Source of the DNA: Bradyrhizobium sp.
GTDB lineage: Bacteria; Pseudomonadota; Alphaproteobacteria; Rhizobiales; Xanthobacteraceae
Assembly: GCF_016219575.1 (NCBI RefSeq)
Contig: NZ_JACRMG010000010.1
Coordinates: forward strand, 62,001-126,000
Direction of reading: 5' to 3'
DNA length: 64,000 nt
The notes beneath the pieces are model-generated. The model worked only from the letters and a program-made list of their open reading frames with translations, was not told the origin of the DNA and ran no database searches. The translations under genes and the position numbers were made by a program. Shown here piece after piece: positions 54,110-63,024 of the stretch. Position 1 is the stretch's first letter, and each line of letters opens with the position of its first letter.

Positions 54110-56329
54110 ATGCCGACGATCCGGCCAAGGAAGAAGAAAGCGAAACATGCCGCGATCGTCCGCGTACCCGGCCGGCCGGTCAAGCCCACGCCGAAACTCA
54201 GCGGCGGCCGCGGGCCTGCGCGCAGCGAGATCGGCGAGCTGGTGCGCAAGCGAGCCGAAGCCGAGGCCGCGATTGCCGATGCGCGCAAGTCCCATGAACG
54301 GCTGCGCGAGGCGATCGACATCCTGCCGCAGGGAATCGTGTTCCTCGATGCGGAGGGCCGCTACATCCTCTGGAACAGGAAATACGCCGAGATCTACAAT
54401 CGCAGCGCCGACCTGTTCAAACCCGGCGCGCGGCTGGCCGACACCATCCGCGTCGGCGTCGCGCGCGGCGATTACCCGGAAGCTGAAGGCCGCGAGGAAG
54501 AATGGATCGCCGAGCGGCTGGGGAAGATGCATCAGCCCGGCGCGCGCCACGAGCAGACGCTCGCCGACGGCCGCGTCATCCTGATCGAGGAGCGGCTCAC
54601 TTCCGACGGCGGCGTGATCGGCCTGCGCGTCGACATCACCGAGCTGAAGGAGCGCGAGGCATCGTTCCGTCTGCTGTTCGACAGCAATCCGGTGCCGATG
54701 ATCGTCTGCGCGCTGGACGGCGAGCGCATCATCGGCGTCAACGACGCCGCGGTCGAGCACTACGGCTACAGCCGCGCCGAATTCGAGAAGCTGAGCATCC
54801 GCGCGTTGCAGGCCTTCGACAGCGAGCTGCCCTGGCTCGGCGAGGCCGGCGGCGACGAGCAGGCGGCGCGCACCTGGAAGCACGTCCGCGCCGACGGCGC
54901 ACTGATCGATCTCGCCATCTATTCGCGCCAGCTCGTCTATGGCGACCGGCCGGCCGTGCTGCTGGCGCTGATGGACATCACCGAGCGCAAGCGCGCCGAG
55001 TCGCGGCTCGCCTTCATGGCGCAGCATGACGGCCTGACGGGGCTGCCGAACCGCACCTTGCTGCGCCAGCAGATGGACGACATGCTGCTGCACACGCGGC
55101 GCAGCGCCGAGAAGCTCGCGGTGCTGGTGCTCGGGCTCGACAATTTCAAGGCGGTCAACGACACGCTCGGCCACGGCATCGGCGACAAGCTGTTGCGCGC
55201 GGTGGCCAAGCGGCTGCGCTCGACCTTGCGCGAGGAAGACGCCATCGCCCGTCTCAACTCCGACGAGTTCGCCATCCTGCAGGGCGGCGTGACGCGGCCC
55301 GAGGACGCCACGCTGCTGGCGCGGCGGCTTCTGGAGGCCATCGCCGATCCGTTCCTGCTCGACGAGCATTCGGTGGTGATCGGCGCCTCCATCGGCATCG
55401 CGCTCTCGCCCGGCGACGGCGACGATTCCGACAGGCTGCTGAAGAACGCCGATCTCGCGCTGTCGCGCGCCAAGAACGATTTCCGCGGCACCTTCTCCTT
55501 CTTCGAGGCGGAGATGGATGCCCGCGCCCAGGTCCGGCGCAAGGTCGAGATCGACCTGCGCAACGCCATCCAGAACAACCTGCTGCAGCCCTATTATCAG
55601 CCGCTGGTCGACCTTGCGACCGGCCGCATCACCGGGTTCGAGGCGCTGGTGCGCTGGCCTGATCCGGAGCGCGGCATGATCGCGCCCGGCGAGTTCATCC
55701 CGGTCGCGGAAGAGACCGGCCTGATCAATGCGGTGGGCGGGCTGATGCTGCGCCGCGCCTGCATGGACGCGGCGCTTTGGCCCGACGACGTCCGCGTCGC
55801 CGTCAATTTGTCGCCGCTGCAGTTCCGCACCGGCAATCTGCTGTCGCTGGTGATGGACGCGCTGAAGCAATCCGGCCTCGCGGCGCGGCGGCTCGAGCTC
55901 GAGATCACCGAGACGCTGCTGCTGGAGAAGAGCAGCCAGGTGCTCGCCACGCTGCATGCGCTGCGCGCACTCGGCGTGCGCATCTCGATGGACGATTTCG
56001 GCACCGGCTATTCGAGCCTGAGCTATCTGCGCAGCTTCCCGTTCGACAAGATCAAGATCGACCGTTCCTTCGTCCGGGAAGTCGACGCCAACCGCGACGC
56101 GCAGGCGATCATCCGTTCCATCGTCAGCCTCGGCAAGGGCCTCGGCGTCACCATCACCGCCGAAGGCGTCGAGACCGAAGCCGAGCTGAGCTGCCTGCGC
56201 GCCGAAGGCTGCCACGAGGGCCAGGGCTTCCTGTTCAGCCGCGCCAGGCCGCACGCCGAGATCGTCGCCCTGCTCAAGGCCCAGCGCGGCCTGATCGCGG
56301 CAGGTGGCGGCGAGGACCGGGCGGCGTGA
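54110..56329 (+). CDS. PAS-GGDEF-EAL protein with degenerate GGDEF
   Basis: 739 residues. A basic N-terminus precedes a coiled-coil, two PAS domains (about 60-175 and 180-300), a GGDEF domain (about 310-475) and an EAL domain (about 485-735). The cyclase signature reads RLNSDEFAIL, NSDEF instead of GGDEF, so cyclase activity is doubtful. The phosphodiesterase motifs look intact: GFEALVRWPDPERG, DDFGTGYSSLSYL, KIDRSFV and ITAEGVET. It should therefore lower c-di-GMP, perhaps with GTP or ligand sensing by the dead half. No membrane segment is seen, so it is cytoplasmic. Confidence 0.92.
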   Translation: MPTIRPRKKKAKHAAIVRVPGRPVKPTPKLSGGRGPARSEIGELVRKRAEAEAAIADARKSHERLREAIDILPQGIVFLDAEGRYILWNRKYAEIYNRSADLFKPGARLADTIRVGVARGDYPEAEGREEEWIAERLGKMHQPGARHEQTLADGRVILIEERLTSDGGVIGLRVDITELKEREASFRLLFDSNPVPMIVCALDGERIIGVNDAAVEHYGYSRAEFEKLSIRALQAFDSELPWLGEAGGDEQAARTWKHVRADGALIDLAIYSRQLVYGDRPAVLLALMDITERKRAESRLAFMAQHDGLTGLPNRTLLRQQMDDMLLHTRRSAEKLAVLVLGLDNFKAVNDTLGHGIGDKLLRAVAKRLRSTLREEDAIARLNSDEFAILQGGVTRPEDATLLARRLLEAIADPFLLDEHSVVIGASIGIALSPGDGDDSDRLLKNADLALSRAKNDFRGTFSFFEAEMDARAQVRRKVEIDLRNAIQNNLLQPYYQPLVDLATGRITGFEALVRWPDPERGMIAPGEFIPVAEETGLINAVGGLMLRRACMDAALWPDDVRVAVNLSPLQFRTGNLLSLVMDALKQSGLAARRLELEITETLLLEKSSQVLATLHALRALGVRISMDDFGTGYSSLSYLRSFPFDKIKIDRSFVREVDANRDAQAIIRSIVSLGKGLGVTITAEGVETEAELSCLRAEGCHEGQGFLFSRARPHAEIVALLKAQRGLIAAGGGEDRAA

Positions 56330-56348
56330 GGTAGACAGCCCCGAATTC

Positions 56349-56379
56349 GTCATGGCCGGGCTTGTCCCGGCCATCCACG
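56349..56379 (+). repeat. 31-base palindromic unit A (GGCC variant)
   Basis: GTC-ATGGCCGGG-CTTGT-CCCGGCCAT-CCACG. The nine-base arms pair perfectly. Unit A lies 19 bases after the GGDEF-EAL stop. Confidence 0.75.
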
Positions 56380-56409
56380 CTCTTGGCCGAACACTCGATC
56401 TATCCTCTC

Positions 56410-56440
56410 GTCATGCCCGGGCTTGTCCCGGGCATCCACG
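56410..56440 (+). repeat. 31-base palindromic unit B (GCCC variant)
   Basis: Same frame as unit A but arms ATGCCCGGG and CCCGGGCAT: the fourth base pair is swapped on both sides, keeping the stem. It ends 17 bases before the GIY-YIG start codon, so it may lie in that gene's leader. Confidence 0.75.
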
Positions 56441-56457
56441 TGCTTCATCATCCGCGA

Positions 56458-56748
56458 ATGTCTGGTGGCTACGTCTACATCATGGCGAGCGCACCCAACG
56501 GCATTCTGTATGTCGGGGTGACCAGCGACCTCGTACGCCGTGTCTATGAGCACAGGAACGGATTGATCGCCGGCTTCACCAAACGATATGGACTAAAGCG
56601 TCTCGTCTATTTCGAGCATCACGACACAATTCAGGCAGCGATTCAGCGCGAGCACAACATGAAGCACTGGTCGCGTACGTGGAAGGTGCGGTTGATTCTG
56701 GCCAACAATCCGGAATGGAATGATTTGTACGACACGATCACGCAGTAA
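56458..56748 (+). CDS. Small GIY-YIG nuclease (UPF0213/YhbQ-like)
   Basis: 96 residues: GYVYIMASAPNGILYVGVTS (GIY...YVG core), DLVRRVYEHRNG with the catalytic arginine, and YFEHHDTIQAAIQREHNMKHW supplying the glutamate. This is the single-domain GIY-YIG fold whose larger relatives cut DNA; small members have little known biology. It is bracketed by five copies of a 31-base palindrome, two just upstream and three within 170 bases downstream. No clear ribosome site is seen before the ATG. Confidence 0.88.
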   Translation: MSGGYVYIMASAPNGILYVGVTSDLVRRVYEHRNGLIAGFTKRYGLKRLVYFEHHDTIQAAIQREHNMKHWSRTWKVRLILANNPEWNDLYDTITQ

Positions 56749-56769
56749 TGGGAGCTGAACTCCAACCGC

Positions 56770-56800
56770 GTCATGGCCGGGCTTGTCCCGGCCATCCACG
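56770..56800 (+). repeat. 31-base palindromic unit C (GGCC variant)
   Basis: Identical to unit A in the arms and flanks, 21 bases after the GIY-YIG stop. It pairs in inverted orientation with unit D across a 26-base spacer. Confidence 0.75.
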
Positions 56801-56826
56801 CCTTTCTCTCAACTGGTGACGAAGAG

Positions 56827-56857
56827 CGTGGATGCCCGGGACAAGCCCGGGCATGAC
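56827..56857 (-). repeat. 31-base palindromic unit D (GCCC variant, inverted)
   Basis: Reads CGTGG-ATGCCCGGG-ACAAG-CCCGGGCAT-GAC on the plus strand, the reverse complement of unit B. Confidence 0.75.
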
Positions 56858-56886
56858 GATCGATGGGTCGAGGTTGGGGCCAAGTA

Positions 56887-56917
56887 CGTGGATGGCCGGG
56901 ACAAGCCCGGCCATGAC
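56887..56917 (-). repeat. 31-base palindromic unit E (GGCC variant, inverted)
   Basis: Reads CGTGG-ATGGCCGGG-ACAAG-CCCGGCCAT-GAC, the reverse complement of unit A. It lies 20 bases before the end of the DUF1801 gene on the minus strand. Confidence 0.75.
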
Positions 56918-56937
56918 GGAGAGTGGGAGTCGGTCGC

Positions 56938-57396
56938 CTATTTCGCCTTTGCAGGCTTCCGCTTCCGCAAATGATACGTCAGCGCCAGCGCCACGCAGTG
57001 GCGCAGCTCGGCTTCCGGCAGCTTCCTGGTGGCATCGAGCAGGATGGCGCGGTTGCCGCTGTAGCTGAGTTCCGGATAGAGCTCGCGAAAGGTCGCCACC
57101 AGATCGGTCTGGCAGTGGAAGAACACGGCGACCTGGTTCTCCGCCGGCTTCACCCGGTCGATCCGGATCGTGCTGCCGCTGCCGGTTTCCGGCGTCAGGT
57201 AACTCGGCTGTCCCCATTTCAGCGCTTCCTCGATCGCGCCGACGCCTTTGGTGGTTTTGGCGATATCGAGAATCAGCCGCCGCAACGCCCTGAGCTTTGT
57301 CCGGGCCGGTTCGGGGCAGGCAGCGAATGCCGCATCGACGGCGGCGCGGGGCGCGGCTGCGCGAGTCGGCGCTGCGCGCTTTTTCGCCGGCTTCAT
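56938..57396 (-). CDS. DUF1801 domain protein (YdhG/iron-chaperone-like fold)
   Basis: 152 residues. A basic Ala/Arg-rich N-terminus precedes the DUF1801 fold: LRALRRLILDIAKTTKGVGAIEEALKWGQPSYLTPET, VAVFFHCQTDLVATFRELYPEL, GNRAILLDATRKLPEAELRHCVALALTYH. It resembles frataxin-like and YdhG-type small proteins; function is not established in bacteria. The C-terminus is lysine-rich. It has its own start with no clear partner. Confidence 0.83.
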   Translation of the reverse strand: MKPAKKRAAPTRAAAPRAAVDAAFAACPEPARTKLRALRRLILDIAKTTKGVGAIEEALKWGQPSYLTPETGSGSTIRIDRVKPAENQVAVFFHCQTDLVATFRELYPELSYSGNRAILLDATRKLPEAELRHCVALALTYHLRKRKPAKAK

Positions 57397-57409
57397 CGAG
57401 CCCCCTCGG

Positions 57410-57634
57410 TCAGCGCGAACCCTTCAGGCTGCATGAGGTCGCGCAGGTCGTCATCACGCCGTTCTCGCATTTGATGCAGGCCGCGATGCACTGCTCGCGG
57501 TTCTTCGGGTTATAGGAGGGAAAATTGCTTGCAACGCATCTGGAAATTGAATCCGGCGTCGGAGCGGGAGAGCAGGCGGCCAGCGGCAGCAGCATTGCTA
57601 GTCCGATCGCAGCGATGAATTGCCGCCGCCCCAT
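57410..57634 (-). CDS. Small Cys-rich lipoprotein
   Basis: 74 residues. The signal ends in lipobox LLPLAAC (Cys21), so the protein is lipid-anchored. The mature part contains six more cysteines (SRCVASNF, EQCIAACIKCENG, TTCATSCSLKG), a high density for its size. The stop lies 13 bases upstream of the DUF1801 start on the same strand, so the two genes are probably one transcript. Function unknown. Confidence 0.72.
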   Translation of the reverse strand: MGRRQFIAAIGLAMLLPLAACSPAPTPDSISRCVASNFPSYNPKNREQCIAACIKCENGVMTTCATSCSLKGSR

Positions 57635-57808
57635 TCCACCATCCCGTCAACAGGGTGCTGATTCCGAAAGGTGAGCAACAAGGGCAGACTAGGGCAGTTG
57701 CCGGACGGACGGAAGGGGGCCTGTGGACTGCCGGGATCGGCCGGAGCGGAACAGCGTTGGCGTCGTGTCATGCCTCTGCTCGTCATTCCGGGGCGCCGCG
57801 CAGAAGGC

Positions 57809-57893
57809 GTAGGGCGGATTAGCCGAAGGCGTAATCCGCCGTCTTTTCGCGGACGCAGCTGCGGCGGATTACGCTTCGCTAATCCGCCCTACG
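57809..57893. repeat. Large inverted repeat in the gap before the chemoreceptor
   Basis: GTAGGGCGGATTAGCCGAAGG and GTAATCCGCC on the left are answered by GGCGGATTACGCTTCGCTAA and TCCGCCCTAC on the right. The 85-base unit forms a long hairpin with inner hairpins. It is of the same class as the shorter element near 49779. The rest of the 310-base gap (57635-57944) holds no gene that I can support. Confidence 0.6.
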
Positions 57894-57944
57894 GACGATG
57901 GATTACTTCGCTCGCGAAGGGCCCTCTGGCCGTCGAATCCAGGA

Positions 57945-59912
57945 CTACGCCGCGTCGCGCAATCCCGCGAGGAAGGTGTCGACGCTCTTCATCAGCGTGT
58001 CCGCCTGCTGCGACAGCTCGCCGGAGGCGGTCAGCACGTTGCCGGCCAGCTTGCGCGACTGGTCGGCGGCATGGCTGGCGCCGGCGACATTCTGGGAGAC
58101 TTCGCTGGTGCCGCTGGAGACCTGCTGCACGCTGCGGGCGATCTCGCGGGTCGCCGATCCCTGCTCTTCCACGGCGGCGGCGATCGTTGCGGCGATGCCG
58201 GAAATCTCGCGGATGGTGTCGCTGATGGCGCCGATGGCGGTGACGCAATTGCCGGTGGCCGACTGGATCTCGCTGACCTGGCCCGCGATCTCCTCCGTCG
58301 CCTTCGCGGTCTGGCTGGCCAGTCCCTTCACCTCCGCGGCGACCACGGCAAAGCCGCGGCCGGCTTCGCCCGCGCGCGCCGCCTCGATCGTCGCGTTCAG
58401 CGCCAGCAGGTTGGTCTGGCTTGCGATCGCGCTGATCAGCTGCAGCACGTCGCCGATCTTCTCCGCGGCCGCCGCGAGGCTGCCGACCATTTCGGTGGTC
58501 TGGCGCGCCTTCACTACGGCATTGTCGGCGACGTGGGTGGAATGAGTGACCTGGCGGCCGATCTCCGAGACGGAGGAAGCGAGCTGTTCCGTCGCGGCGG
58601 CAACCGTGCTGACGCTGGACGAGGCCTCCTCGGAAGCTGCCGCTGCGGCCGCGGCGCGTTCGGAGGTGCCGTTGACGCTGGCGGTGATCTCGCCCGCCAC
58701 GCGCTGCATGTCCTGCGTGGCGCCGGCGACCGCGCCGACTACGCCCTTGACGTCGGCCTCGAAGCGGTCGGCCATCTGGCGCTGCAGCGCCTTCTTCTCG
58801 GCTTCCGCGCGCTGCTTGTCGGTTTCCTGCGCCTCGCGCAACGAGTTCGCCTCGATCATGCTGCGGCGGAACACGTCGACCGCCGCCGCCATGCTGCCGA
58901 GCTCGTCGCGGCGCTCGCTGCCGGGGATGGCGATGTCGGTCTCGCCGCGTGCAAGGCGATTCATGACCGCGGTGATTGCGGTGAGCGGGCGCGACAGGCC
59001 GCGGCCGAGCAGGAAGGCGAGCAGCACAGCGCCGGCGAGGATCGCGGTGGTGCCGAGGACGAGATCGCGCTGGGCGCCTGCGGCGGCCGCCTCGTACTCC
59101 GTGGTGTCCTTGATGACTTCGAGAATGCCGACCGGCTGGCCGGCATAGTTCCTGATCTGGCCGACATAGAGCGCGGCGGGGCGGCCGTTCAGCGTCGCAT
59201 CGCGCCGCAGCGGCGGCCCGGCGATCACGCCCCTGAGGTCGGTCTCGCTGGCGACCGCGGCGTCGCCGAAGGTCGAGGAGAGCTTCTTGAATCCCTTGCC
59301 GTCCCAGGAATGCACGGCGAGGTCGATGCCGAAGCGCTTCTTGGCGCGTTCGACGAACTCCTTGCCGAAGGCGGCGCCGACGTCGACATTCGACAGCGTC
59401 TTGCCGTCGCGCACGATCGGGGTCATGCCGAAAATGCTGAGTGCCTCGCGGCCGGGCTCGACGCCGACGATGGACTTGCCGGTGCGGATGGCTTCCACCA
59501 CCGTGTTGCGGCGCCCGGAGATATCGTCGCCGAAGATCTTCGGTTCGTGCACGCGGTAGAACACCACCGCCGGCGAAACCTGGAAGGTGACGAGCGGAAT
59601 GCCCTGCGCCTTCAGCGCCGTCATGGCGTCGCCGAGCAGGGAGGCCAGCCCCGCGCGGTCGCCCTTGGCGATGGTGTCGCCGACCGGCGGCAGGGCCGCG
59701 ATCACCGAGGAGACCGCCAGGGTCGCGCGGCCTTCATAATCGATGGCGGCGATGACGCTGTCATATTGCAGCTTGAGCTGCTGATCGAGCGCCATCCGGG
59801 TCAGCGAACGCTGCTGCAGGATCGAGAAGGTTCCGAGGATGGCGCAGGCAGCCGCAACCGTCAGCGCGATGGCAAGGATCAGGCGGACGGCGATCGAGCG
59901 GATTTTGAACAT
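57945..59912 (-). CDS. Methyl-accepting chemotaxis protein
   Basis: 655 residues. A first membrane helix ([21 protein letters not shown]) and a second around residue 290 ([17 protein letters not shown]) bound a periplasmic single-Cache-like sensor of about 250 residues. HAMP follows ([22 protein letters not shown]), then the signalling domain with the hairpin tip [41 protein letters not shown]. It relays an unknown chemical signal to CheA/CheW. No che genes are in the window. The start is the ATG at 59912, upstream MPGIP is an alternative. Confidence 0.93.
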   Translation of the reverse strand: MFKIRSIAVRLILAIALTVAAACAILGTFSILQQRSLTRMALDQQLKLQYDSVIAAIDYEGRATLAVSSVIAALPPVGDTIAKGDRAGLASLLGDAMTALKAQGIPLVTFQVSPAVVFYRVHEPKIFGDDISGRRNTVVEAIRTGKSIVGVEPGREALSIFGMTPIVRDGKTLSNVDVGAAFGKEFVERAKKRFGIDLAVHSWDGKGFKKLSSTFGDAAVASETDLRGVIAGPPLRRDATLNGRPAALYVGQIRNYAGQPVGILEVIKDTTEYEAAAAGAQRDLVLGTTAILAGAVLLAFLLGRGLSRPLTAITAVMNRLARGETDIAIPGSERRDELGSMAAAVDVFRRSMIEANSLREAQETDKQRAEAEKKALQRQMADRFEADVKGVVGAVAGATQDMQRVAGEITASVNGTSERAAAAAAASEEASSSVSTVAAATEQLASSVSEIGRQVTHSTHVADNAVVKARQTTEMVGSLAAAAEKIGDVLQLISAIASQTNLLALNATIEAARAGEAGRGFAVVAAEVKGLASQTAKATEEIAGQVSEIQSATGNCVTAIGAISDTIREISGIAATIAAAVEEQGSATREIARSVQQVSSGTSEVSQNVAGASHAADQSRKLAGNVLTASGELSQQADTLMKSVDTFLAGLRDAA

Positions 59913-60023
59913 TGGGATTCCGGGCATTCCACGAGGCGGGGACTGCGCGGAATTTCCCAGAAACTGCTTAACAACAGCGCTCCCAGGCCGGTCCGTAGAA
60001 CTACCTGTGGCCGTGGCGTCATG

Positions 60024-61196
60024 TCACCGCGCCGTCGGCGGGCCGGCCAGATTGCCCGACAGGATCACCTTGCCCATCTCCTCGTAATGGGTATCGCGGG
60101 CCTGGAGCTGCTGGTTGATCGCGTGCATGTCGCGCAGGCGGCGCTCGAAGCCGTTGGCGCGGAACACCGCGGTGGCGCCGGCCATGTGATAGGCGACGTC
60201 GACGATCTCGGTCGATTGATGGATGGTCGAGGTCGAAGCCAGCCGCAGCGCGACGCGATGCGCTTCGGTGAGCTCCGCGCCGCGCACCAGGTCGTCCCAG
60301 ACCTCGGCGGCGGTCGCGAACAGATAGGCGCGGGCTCGGCGCAGTTTCGCCTCGGTGAGCCCGATCAGGCCCTGCACGGCGCTGTTCTCCTTCATCGCCG
60401 AGAGGCCCTGCGGCGTCTTCTTGCGCGAAAGCTCGATCGCCGCGTCGAACTGCGCGCGGGCGACACCGAGCGAGGTGGCGGCAAAGCCCATGCTGTAGAT
60501 CGCGTTGGTCGGAATCTTGTAGAGCGGTCCCTTCTCGCGCAGCGCATGCGGCTCGTCGCGCAGCGCGGCGAATTTCTCCGATATGAAGAGGTTGTCGACC
60601 GAATAGGCGTCGGTGCCGGTGCCGCGCAGCCCGATCGTGTCCCAGACGTCGTACAGCTTGGCGCTTCCGATCGGGAACAGGATGGTGCGGATCTCGGGCG
60701 AGCCGTCCGGCTTCCTGCGCGGGGTGCCGTCGGCCTCGGTGATGCGGACATGGGCGCCGAGCCAGCTCGCCTGGCGAATCCCGGAGGCAAATTCCCAGCG
60801 CGCGTTCGCCCGGTAGCCGCCGGGTTCGGCGCGAACGTCGTGGTTGATCGCGCCCCAGGCCAGGATGCCCTGCTTGGTGTTGAAGATTTCGTCCGCCGCG
60901 TCGTGGTCGATATAGGCCGAGATGACGGCGCAGACGCTGCACTGGCCCAGGCACCAGGCGGTGGAGGCGTCGGCCTTGGCGATCTCCTCCTGCATCTGCA
61001 TGAAGGTGACGAGCGGCGCTTCCGCCCCGCCGAGGCTCTTCGGCAGCACCGCGCGATACATGCCGTTGTCGATCAGCGCCTTGACGACCGGCTCGGTCAG
61101 CCGGCGCGTGCGCTCGATCTCGTCGGCTTCCTGTCGGATCAAGGGCGCCAGCGCCCGTGCGCGCTCGACGAGGTCGATAGCGGTGGCCTTGTTCAT
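60024..61196 (-). CDS. Group D flavin monooxygenase / acyl-CoA dehydrogenase-fold protein
   Basis: 390 residues with the acyl-CoA dehydrogenase fold: LPKSLGGAEAPLVTFMQMQEEIAKADASTAWCLGQCS, WGAINHDVRAEPGGYRANARWEFASGIRQASWLGAHVRI, WDTIGLRGTGTDAYSVDNLFI, HMAGATAVFRANGFERRLRDMHAINQQLQAR. The HQST and lack of the catalytic glutamate pattern favour HpaB/HsaA-type two-component monooxygenases over dehydrogenases. A separate flavin reductase would be required; none is adjacent. It lies 95 bases downstream of a co-directional MFS gene. Confidence 0.85.
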   Translation of the reverse strand: MNKATAIDLVERARALAPLIRQEADEIERTRRLTEPVVKALIDNGMYRAVLPKSLGGAEAPLVTFMQMQEEIAKADASTAWCLGQCSVCAVISAYIDHDAADEIFNTKQGILAWGAINHDVRAEPGGYRANARWEFASGIRQASWLGAHVRITEADGTPRRKPDGSPEIRTILFPIGSAKLYDVWDTIGLRGTGTDAYSVDNLFISEKFAALRDEPHALREKGPLYKIPTNAIYSMGFAATSLGVARAQFDAAIELSRKKTPQGLSAMKENSAVQGLIGLTEAKLRRARAYLFATAAEVWDDLVRGAELTEAHRVALRLASTSTIHQSTEIVDVAYHMAGATAVFRANGFERRLRDMHAINQQLQARDTHYEEMGKVILSGNLAGPPTAR

Positions 61197-61291
61197 GCGT
61201 CTCCCCGTGCCCTTCTTGATTGCTGTTTGGTGGGCGAGCGGATGGTGGCAAATCCGCACTCCCCGATCAAGCCGGGCGGATTACCTGTCGG

Positions 61292-62539
61292 TCACGCCGC
61301 AGCGCGGCCGAGATCGAGCGCCTGCCGGCGCTTCGACGGGAAACTGAGCGCCACCGCCACCGCAGCAAGGCCGATGGCGAAGGAACCGGCATGCAGCCAC
61401 GTGTAGGTTTGGGTGGTGTCGAACACGAGCCCGCCCGCCCATGGTCCCAGCGCCATGCCGAGGCTGGCGAAGGCCGAGACCGCGCCGAACACGGTGCCCA
61501 TGATTTTGGCGCCGAAGAATTCGCGCACCAGCACCGCATAGAGCGGCATCACCCCGCCATAGGCGAGGCCGAACACGACGGAAAGCGCGTAGAACTCGCC
61601 GAGCCTGAACACCGCGAGATAGGTCGCGATGCACAGCGCCTGCACCAGCAGGCCGGCGACCAGCACGGGTTTTGCCCCGATCCGGTCGGCCATCGCGCCG
61701 AGCAGCAGACGTCCGCCAAGCCCGGAGAAGCCGGCGACGCTGTAGACGGTGACGGCGGTGAGCGGCGCAATGCCGCAGATCATGGCGTAGCTCACCATGT
61801 GGAAGATCGGGCCGGAATGCGCCGCGCAGCAGGCGAAATGCGCCAGCGCCAGCGTGATGAATTGCGGCGTGCGCAGCGCCTGCGACGCGGTCCACTCGGC
61901 CTCGGGTGCATCGGCCGCGTTGGCGGCGGTGCTGCCGGCCGCCTGCGGCGCCGGACGCACCAGGAAGCAGGCGGGGATCAGGAGCGCCCATGACGCGATC
62001 CCGATCACGAGCATGGCCGTGCGCCAGTCATAGGCCGTGATCAGCATGCTGGCGGTCGGCGCCACCGTCACCGGAGAGACGCCCATGCCGGCGGAGACCA
62101 GCGCCACCGCAAGGCTGCGGTGCCTGTCGATCCACGCACTCGCCAGCGCCATCATCGGCGCATAGAAGCTGCCGGCGGCAATGCCGATCAGCACGCCGAA
62201 GCAAAGCTGGAACTGCCACAGCTCCTGTGCCTGGCTGGCGGTGACGAGGCCGAGCCCGAGCAGGACGCTGCCGGCCAGAACCACGATGCGGGTGCCGTAG
62301 CGGTCGGACAGCGTGCCCCAGACGAAGGCGGCAAAACCCATGCAGAGGAAATCCAGCGTCGCCGCCGCCGAGACGCCCGCGGTCGACCAGCCCATCGCCT
62401 TGGAAATCGGCTGCAGGAACACCGCCAGCGACAGCATCGTGCCGAACCCGATGCAGGTCATCAGCGCACCGGCCGCAACCACGACCCAGCCGTAGTCGAA
62501 TCGGGAGGCCTTGCTGGCAGGAGAGGAGGCCTGGCTCAT
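61292..62539 (-). CDS. MFS transporter
   Basis: 415 residues with twelve membrane segments: FDYGWVVVAAGALMTCIGFG, FVWGTLSDRYGTRIVVLAG (loop motif), SFYAPMMALASAWIDRHRSLAVALVSAG, GRLLLGAMADRIGAKPVLVAG. The pattern is of the same monocarboxylate/aromatic-acid family as the gene at 36084. Position directly upstream of the flavin monooxygenase on the same strand suggests it imports that enzyme's substrate. Confidence 0.9.
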   Translation of the reverse strand: MSQASSPASKASRFDYGWVVVAAGALMTCIGFGTMLSLAVFLQPISKAMGWSTAGVSAAATLDFLCMGFAAFVWGTLSDRYGTRIVVLAGSVLLGLGLVTASQAQELWQFQLCFGVLIGIAAGSFYAPMMALASAWIDRHRSLAVALVSAGMGVSPVTVAPTASMLITAYDWRTAMLVIGIASWALLIPACFLVRPAPQAAGSTAANAADAPEAEWTASQALRTPQFITLALAHFACCAAHSGPIFHMVSYAMICGIAPLTAVTVYSVAGFSGLGGRLLLGAMADRIGAKPVLVAGLLVQALCIATYLAVFRLGEFYALSVVFGLAYGGVMPLYAVLVREFFGAKIMGTVFGAVSAFASLGMALGPWAGGLVFDTTQTYTWLHAGSFAIGLAAVAVALSFPSKRRQALDLGRAAA

Positions 62540-62729
62540 GCGTTTCCCCGGCGCTGTTGGTGTTGTTATGCGCGGTGAGATCGTGGCCTATCCGCCGTCC
62601 GGGAGCAATGAGGCGAACGGCATGCCTCTCATTCTGATATCAGGCGATTGTGAGTTGCGCCGCAAAACGCGAGCAACGGAGCGGATAAGCGCGCGACCAG
62701 CCATCGCTTCCGAGATATGTATTCCCATC

Positions 62730-62760
62730 GTCATGGCCGGGCTTGTCCCGGCCATCCACG
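62730..62760 (+). repeat. 31-base palindromic unit F (GGCC variant)
   Basis: Same sequence as unit A, paired with unit G in inverted orientation across 22 bases. The F-G pair repeats the C-D arrangement (GGCC variant forward, GCCC variant inverted). Confidence 0.75.
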
Positions 62761-62782
62761 ACCTTTCCCGCGGCAAGAAGAA

Positions 62783-62813
62783 CGTGGATGCCCGGGACAA
62801 GCCCGGGCATGAC
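62783..62813 (-). repeat. 31-base palindromic unit G (GCCC variant, inverted)
   Basis: Same as unit D. With F it forms a larger hairpin-capable unit in the 485-base gap between the MFS gene and lepA. Confidence 0.75.
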
Positions 62814-62892
62814 GAGTTTGTGGCGGGCAGGCGATGACAAGCAATCCGCATATGCAATTGCTTGCTCCGGCAGGGAGGCTTGGACAACGATG

Positions 62893-63006
62893 GCGATATG
62901 CCCCTGATTTGCCCGACGTGTCAAATGATATTCGCAAAATACGAATACGTCGGCCGGCGGCGCCGGCTACTGTGCATGGGGTTGTTTTCGAGTTTTTTGC
63001 TTTGCG
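62893..63006. repeat. Conserved intergenic sequence resembling a Bradyrhizobium repeat
   Basis: The stretch GATATGCCCCTGATTTGCCC, then GACGTGTCAAATGATATTCG and GCATGGGGTTGTTTTCGAG resembles a multicopy intergenic sequence I remember from Bradyrhizobium and Rhodopseudomonas. It is AT-richer than its surroundings. It does not look coding. Recognition is from memory only. Confidence 0.4.
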
Positions 63007-63024
63007 GACCCTACGGCGCCCGCC

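Noticed and set aside
53948..56374. 800-codon minus-strand frame opposite the GGDEF-EAL gene
   Set aside because: No domain, and the plus-strand EAL motifs are beyond doubt.
56349..56917. CRISPR-like array from the regularly spaced palindromes
   Set aside because: Units occur in both orientations, spacers vary and enclose a gene, and no cas gene is near. They are palindromic intergenic repeats.
58071..61406. 1100-codon plus-strand open frame
   Set aside because: It lies opposite the chemoreceptor and flavin monooxygenase genes, crosses their intergenic gap and shows no recognisable domain. Treated as antisense shadow.
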